NCBI GenBank assembly: GCA_037013495.1
Contig: CM072812.1
Coordinates: forward strand, 35,050,501 to 35,114,500
Source of the DNA: Hippophae tibetana
Lineage: Eukaryota > Streptophyta > Magnoliopsida > Rosales > Elaeagnaceae
DNA: 64,000 bases
Direction of reading: 5' to 3'
The notes beneath the pieces were generated by a model. It did not search any database and was not told where the DNA came from. It saw only the letters and a list, made by a program, of their open reading frames with translations. Positions 59,864 through 64,000 of this stretch are shown here, one piece after another. Position 1 is the first letter of the stretch; every line of letters starts with the position of its first letter. The translations under genes and the position numbers were made by a program.

Positions 59864-60277
59864 TGTTGGATCATAAACTTGATTTATTATTCACTTATTA
59901 TTACTTTTAGATTATCTTAGTATTTTATAAGTCTGATACTAATTAATATAAGTAGTTGGAGAAATAATAAGAGTGACACTAATAAATACAAGTAGGTATT
60001 GTTAGTATTTTGTAGGTGTTAGACTAATTAATGTAAGTAGTTGGAGAAGTAATTTAATGAGTGGTTGTGAGGTGTAGAGAAGTATTTTTGCAAACCTATA
60101 AATAGAACTTCTCTAGGACCATTTGGAATCAAGAGAAAAATTAAGAGCTTCTAAGAGAGTAAAGAAACAAAGCCTAAATAAGAGTTAGTTGTATCTTGTA
60201 TTTTCAGTGAGAGTGCTCTTGTAATATTTCTTTGAGTTTGAATAAAAGTTGTTTGTGTGAGTGTTTCATTTCCAACA
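59864..60277 (+). repeat. Copia-4 5' LTR
   Basis: 414 bp, TG...CA. Contains two near-copies of 'actaattaat(a/g)taagtagttggaga' (59938 and 60013). Holds a TATA box and a U-rich 3' part with 'aataaaag' (60241), a likely polyadenylation signal. Confidence 0.85.
60097..60105 (+). promoter_or_regulatory. TATA box in the copia-4 LTR
   Basis: TATAAATAG, a strong plant TATA form, about 180 bases before the LTR end; the expected position for the element's own promoter. Confidence 0.7.
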
Positions 60278-60280
60278 AAG

Positions 60281-60292
60281 TGGTATTATATT
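60281..60292 (+). other. Copia-4 primer-binding site, mutated
   Basis: TGGTAT matches the first half of the Met-tRNA site; the second half ('TATATT') does not. Confidence 0.5.
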
Positions 60293-60544
60293 TGAGTTGG
60301 AAACTATACACTATTGCATATCAAATCGAAGGTCTCGACGAAAGGAATCTGACGCTGAAAAAATCTCACCGATCAGAGTTCAGACGCGCTGCCACGTGTC
60401 GCCAGAAGAGTGCTATCAGAAACCAAGTTGACTCATCGAGTTAGTGCTATTGACAAAAAGAATTAGAGTTCCTTCCAAGGTTTTTTGGCGTTCTGGATTC
60501 ATCCGTATGATTGGATTCTTCAAATTCTCATCATATTGAGAGAT

Positions 60545-63500
60545 ATGGAAAATGGTATGGTACCATTCCAAGTCCCAACACTCAATAAGAACAACAACTA
60601 TGATAATTGGAGTATCAAAATGAAGGAACTTCTTGGATCACAAGATGTGTGGGATATCATAGAGAAAGGATATAACGAGCCTACGGATGATGCTACTCTT
60701 ACAACTGATCAAAAGACAGCTTTGAAGGATTCAAAGAGAGAGACAAGAAGGCTCTATACCTCATCTATCTAGCATTAAATGATAATGGCTTTGAAAAGAT
60801 TTCGAGTGCAAGCTCTTCCAAGGAAGCATGGGAAAAGCTACAAACCTCATACAAAGGAGTCAAAAAGGTGAAGAAGGTCTGTCTCCAAACATTAAGAGGT
60901 GAATTTGAATCCTTACACATGAAACTATCTGAGTCTATTTCATATTATTTCTCAAGAGTAGTAGTTGTTTCTAATCAATTAAAAAGAAATGGTGAAAATT
61001 TAGAAGATGTGTGGATAATAGAGAAGATACTTCATTCGTTGGATCCCAAATTTGAGTACATCGTCGTGACAATTGAAGAAACTAAAGACTTGAAAGAAAT
61101 GATGATCGAGCAACTCTAAGGATCATTACAAGCATACGAAGAGAAGCATAAGAAGAAACAAGGATTTACTGAGCAAATACTCAAGATGCAACTCAAGGAT
61201 ATACATGAAATCCAAGGAAATGTTAGAAACCAACGAGGTAGAGGTGGAAGCTGTGGATGAGTGGAAGTCGCAATCATGGATGAGGTTGGAATTACAACAA
61301 CAACAATTCCAAACTCGAGGTATGATAAATATCAAGTTCGATGTTATAATTGTCAGAAGTTTGGGCATTATGCTTTAGAATGTAGAGCTCTTAACAACAA
61401 AATTGAGGAAAAGGCCAACTACACGGAAGAGAGGAAAAATGGCAAAAAAAACTCTTCTTTTAGCACGAAAGGAAACTGATGGTGGCCAAGAAAATTCTTG
61501 GTATCTTGATAGTGGTGCAAGCAATCACATGTGTGGAAGGAAAGACGTGTTCGTGGAGCTAGACTAGTTAGTTAGTAGAAATGTTTCTTTTGGAGATGAT
61601 TCCACAATAGTAGTGAAAGGAAAAAGTAACATCCTTATTCGTTTGAAAGATGAGAGAAATCAATTTATTTCCAATGTCTACTATATGCCCAATATGAAAA
61701 GTAACATCTTGAGTTTAGGACAACTGTTAGAGAAAAGGTTATGATATTCATACGAAGGATTATAATCTTTCTATAAAAGATTATAAGAATAACTTCATTG
61801 CTAAAGTGTCGATGTTAAAAAATAGAATGTTCCTAATCAACATACAAAAAGATGTTGCAAAGTGCCTGAAATTTTGCTACAAAGATGCATCATGGCTTTG
61901 GCATCTTCTATTTGGGCATCTCAATTTTGGAGGTCTAGAGCTTCTATCTAAGAAGGACATGGTGAAGGGATTACCTCACATCAATTATCCTGACCAACTT
62001 TGTAAAGGGTGTCTAGTCGGGAAGCAATTCAAGAGAATCTTTCCAAAAGAGTCAGAGTCAGAGTCAAGAGCCAAAAAGTCCCTCAAGCTCATCCATACCG
62101 ATATGTGTGGTCCTATCAAGCCAAGCTCTTTCTATAATATTAATTATTTCTCCTCTTCATTGATGATTTTTTAAGAAAAACTTGGGTATATTTCTTGAAA
62201 CAGAAGTTAGAAGTTTTTGAAGCCTTCAAGAAGTTCAAAGCTACAGTGGAAAGAGAAATTGGAAGAAAAATCAAAGCCATGAGATCCTACCGAGGTGGAG
62301 AATTTACATTTAGGGAGTTTTAAGAGTTTTGTGAAGCAAGTGGAATTCATCGACCAATTACAGTTCCTAGATCCCCCCCAACAGAATGGTATGGCAGAAA
62401 GAAAGAACAGAACAAACATCGACATGGCACGAAACATGCTCAAAAGCAAGAAATTACCCAAGGAATTTTAGGCAGAAGTAGTGGCGTGTGCAGTTTACTT
62501 GTCAAACCGATCTCCAATAAGAAGTGTATGGTGAAAGACAGCGCAATAGGTATGGAGTGGAAGAAAGCCTGACATTTCCCAAATGAGAATCTTTGCAAGT
62601 ATATCCCATGCTCATGTTCCAAACGAGAAAAGAATAAAGCTTGATGATAAAAGTGAGAGTTTTATCTTTATAGACTATGATTCTAATTCGAAGGGCTACA
62701 AATTGTACAATCCATACAAAAAGAAGATTGTGATTAGTCGAGATGTGGTATTCAACGAAGAAGGAGAATGAGATTTTAACTCTTATGCAAATGACTTCAA
62801 TTTCTTTCCTCAGTTTGAAGAAGATAAGTAGACGATGGGGGAGAAACTAGGTGAACCTCAACAAGATCTTGAAACTCTACCTGCTTCACCAGCATCAACC
62901 ACTTAAGGAGACTCGTTACTTTCATAATTATCAAGTGAAAGTTAAGATGAAAGATTTGTGTCATGAATACGAACTCTTAGAGATCTCTATGAGGTAATCG
63001 AATGACAAGATAACCTTACATTATTTTGTCTGTTTGCTGATTGTGAACCAGTTAGCTTTCCAGAAGTAGTACAAGAGAAGAAGTGGAAAGATTCGATAGA
63101 TGAAGAAATCAAGGCCATCGAGAAGAATGACACATGGGAACCCACCTTACTTTCCAAGGGACATAAGGCGATAGGTGTCAAATGAGTGTACAAAACAAAG
63201 CAAAATGCTAATGGAGAGATTCAAAGGCACAAGGCGAGGCTAGTTGCTAAAGGCTATAGTCAAAAGGCTAGAATTGACTATGATGAGGTATTTGCTCCTA
63301 TTGCTCTTAGAGACTATTAAATTAATCATTTCTTTGGCAACTCAAAACAAGTAGAAGATACATCAAATGGATTTAAAATTTTCCTTCTTAAATGTAGTTC
63401 TTGAAGAGGAAGTATGCATTCAACAACCATCAGGCAACGAAGTCAAAGGCCACGAAGATAAGGTGTTAAAGTTGAATAAGGCTCTTTATGTGTTAAAATA

Positions 63501-64000
63501 AGCACCAAGGGCATGGAATAGTCAAATCGACAAGTAATTCCAAGAGAATGGCTTTAAAAAATGTCCCTACGAGCACGCTCTATATATCAAGATCAAAGAT
63601 GGAGATATTTTGATCGCGTGCCTCTATGTGGACGATTTGATCTTCACCGGAAGCAATCCAAGCATGTTCAATGAATTCAAGGAAGTAATGACGAAGGAAT
63701 TCGAGATGATAGACATAGGGCTCATGGCATACTACCTTGGCATTGAAGTTAAGCAACAAAAGGATGGAATTTTCATTTCACAAGAAAGCTATGCAAAGGA
63801 GATCTTGAAGAAGTTCAAGATGGAGAATTGTAAGCTAATAAGCACATCGATGAAATATGAAATCAAGATGTCCAAACATGAAGAATGCGAAAGTATAGAT
63901 TCAACATTCTTCAAAAGTTTGGTAAAAATTCTACGCTATCTAACTTGCACGAGGCCTGATATTCTTCACGAAGTTGGATTGGTTAGTCGCTACATAGAAT
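60545..64000 (+). pseudogene. Copia-4 gag-pol polyprotein, broken and partial
   Basis: Gag from the ATG at 60545 (MENGMVPFQVPTLNKNNNYD, a DUF4219-type start), frameshift near 60750, then '[20 protein letters not shown]' and zinc knuckle CYNCQKFGHYALEC (about 61341-61382). Protease: WYLDSGASNHMCG (about 61499). Integrase: 'LWHLLFGHLNFGGLELLSKK', 'CKGCLVGKQF', D of 'LIHTDMCGP'; the second catalytic Asp appears replaced by Tyr ('RSYRGGEF', about 62283); 'QQNGMAERKNRT' keeps the Glu after a frame change. Reverse transcriptase: '[20 protein letters not shown]', CLYVDDLIFTGSN (about 63619-63657), 'YYLGIEVKQQKDGIFISQES', 'TCTRPDILHEVGLVSRYIE' at the window edge. Stops at 61117, 61258, 61569 and others make it inactive. 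Confidence 0.88.

Larger units (their letters stand above)
59864..64000 (+). mobile_element. Copia-4: Ty1/copia LTR retrotransposon, partial at the window edge
   Basis: A 5' LTR at 59864-60277 (TGTTGGATCATAAAC to TTTCCAACA) is followed by a mutated primer site and gag, protease, integrase and reverse transcriptase remains in order on the plus strand. RNase H and the 3' LTR must lie beyond 64000, so no LTR pair or target duplication can be checked. It sits in LINE-B. Confidence 0.88.

Noticed and set aside
1..64000. CRISPR arrays, bacterial operons, tRNA or rRNA genes, organelle inserts
   Set aside because: Looked for and not found; the repeats present are not regularly spaced, and no tRNA cloverleaf or rRNA core was recognised by eye. 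A tRNA-scan search would be needed to exclude degraded tRNA genes.

Overview
This is nuclear DNA from a plant, most likely a eudicot. It is very AT-rich, its genes have GT-AG introns, and one gene belongs to the plant-specific IQD family. The repeats are typical plant elements: CACTA transposons, L1-type LINEs, Ty1/copia elements primed by initiator Met-tRNA, and TRIM-like elements. I cannot name the species from sequence alone. There are no bacterial operons, CRISPR arrays or rRNA genes, and I recognised no tRNA gene.

Layout. 1-10690: a plus-strand LINE split by an 8.3-kb CACTA transposon (75-8417) that carries remains of a TNP2 transposase, a second CACTA-type gene and a Ulp1-like peptidase. 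11206-13762: the one apparently intact host gene, a three-exon IQ67-domain protein of 416 residues. 14447-19860: a TRIM-like element whose second LTR is split by a minus-strand copia element (copia-1). 20880-23159: a truncated copia remnant. 23160-29760: AT-rich spacer with a degraded tandem duplication and a mini-CACTA relic. 29763-33603: a lysine/histidine transporter-like (LHT/AATL1) gene broken by two frameshifts and two stops. 34110-44190: spacer with three fold-back elements, an inverted pair of TRIM-like repeats and a 460-bp tandem duplication. 46430-64000: a nest in which a 5'-truncated LINE copy, copia-2 (47837-53048), a longer minus-strand LINE (53049-59863) split by copia-3 (54285-58973), and plus-strand copia-4 (from 59864, running off the window) lie end to end.

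Only the IQD gene looks functional. The rest is transposon-derived, pseudogenic or without recognisable content. What the window offers is a readable order of insertions: target-site duplications and reading frames that continue across insertion points show which element landed in which. I found no coherent new biological system. The more unusual signals are a duplicated exon end with a disabled splice donor inside the IQD intron, a TRIM with a 78-bp interior, GC-rich tandem repeats in the leaders of two copia elements, CAG-to-TAG stop codons in copia-2, and clustered fold-back repeats.
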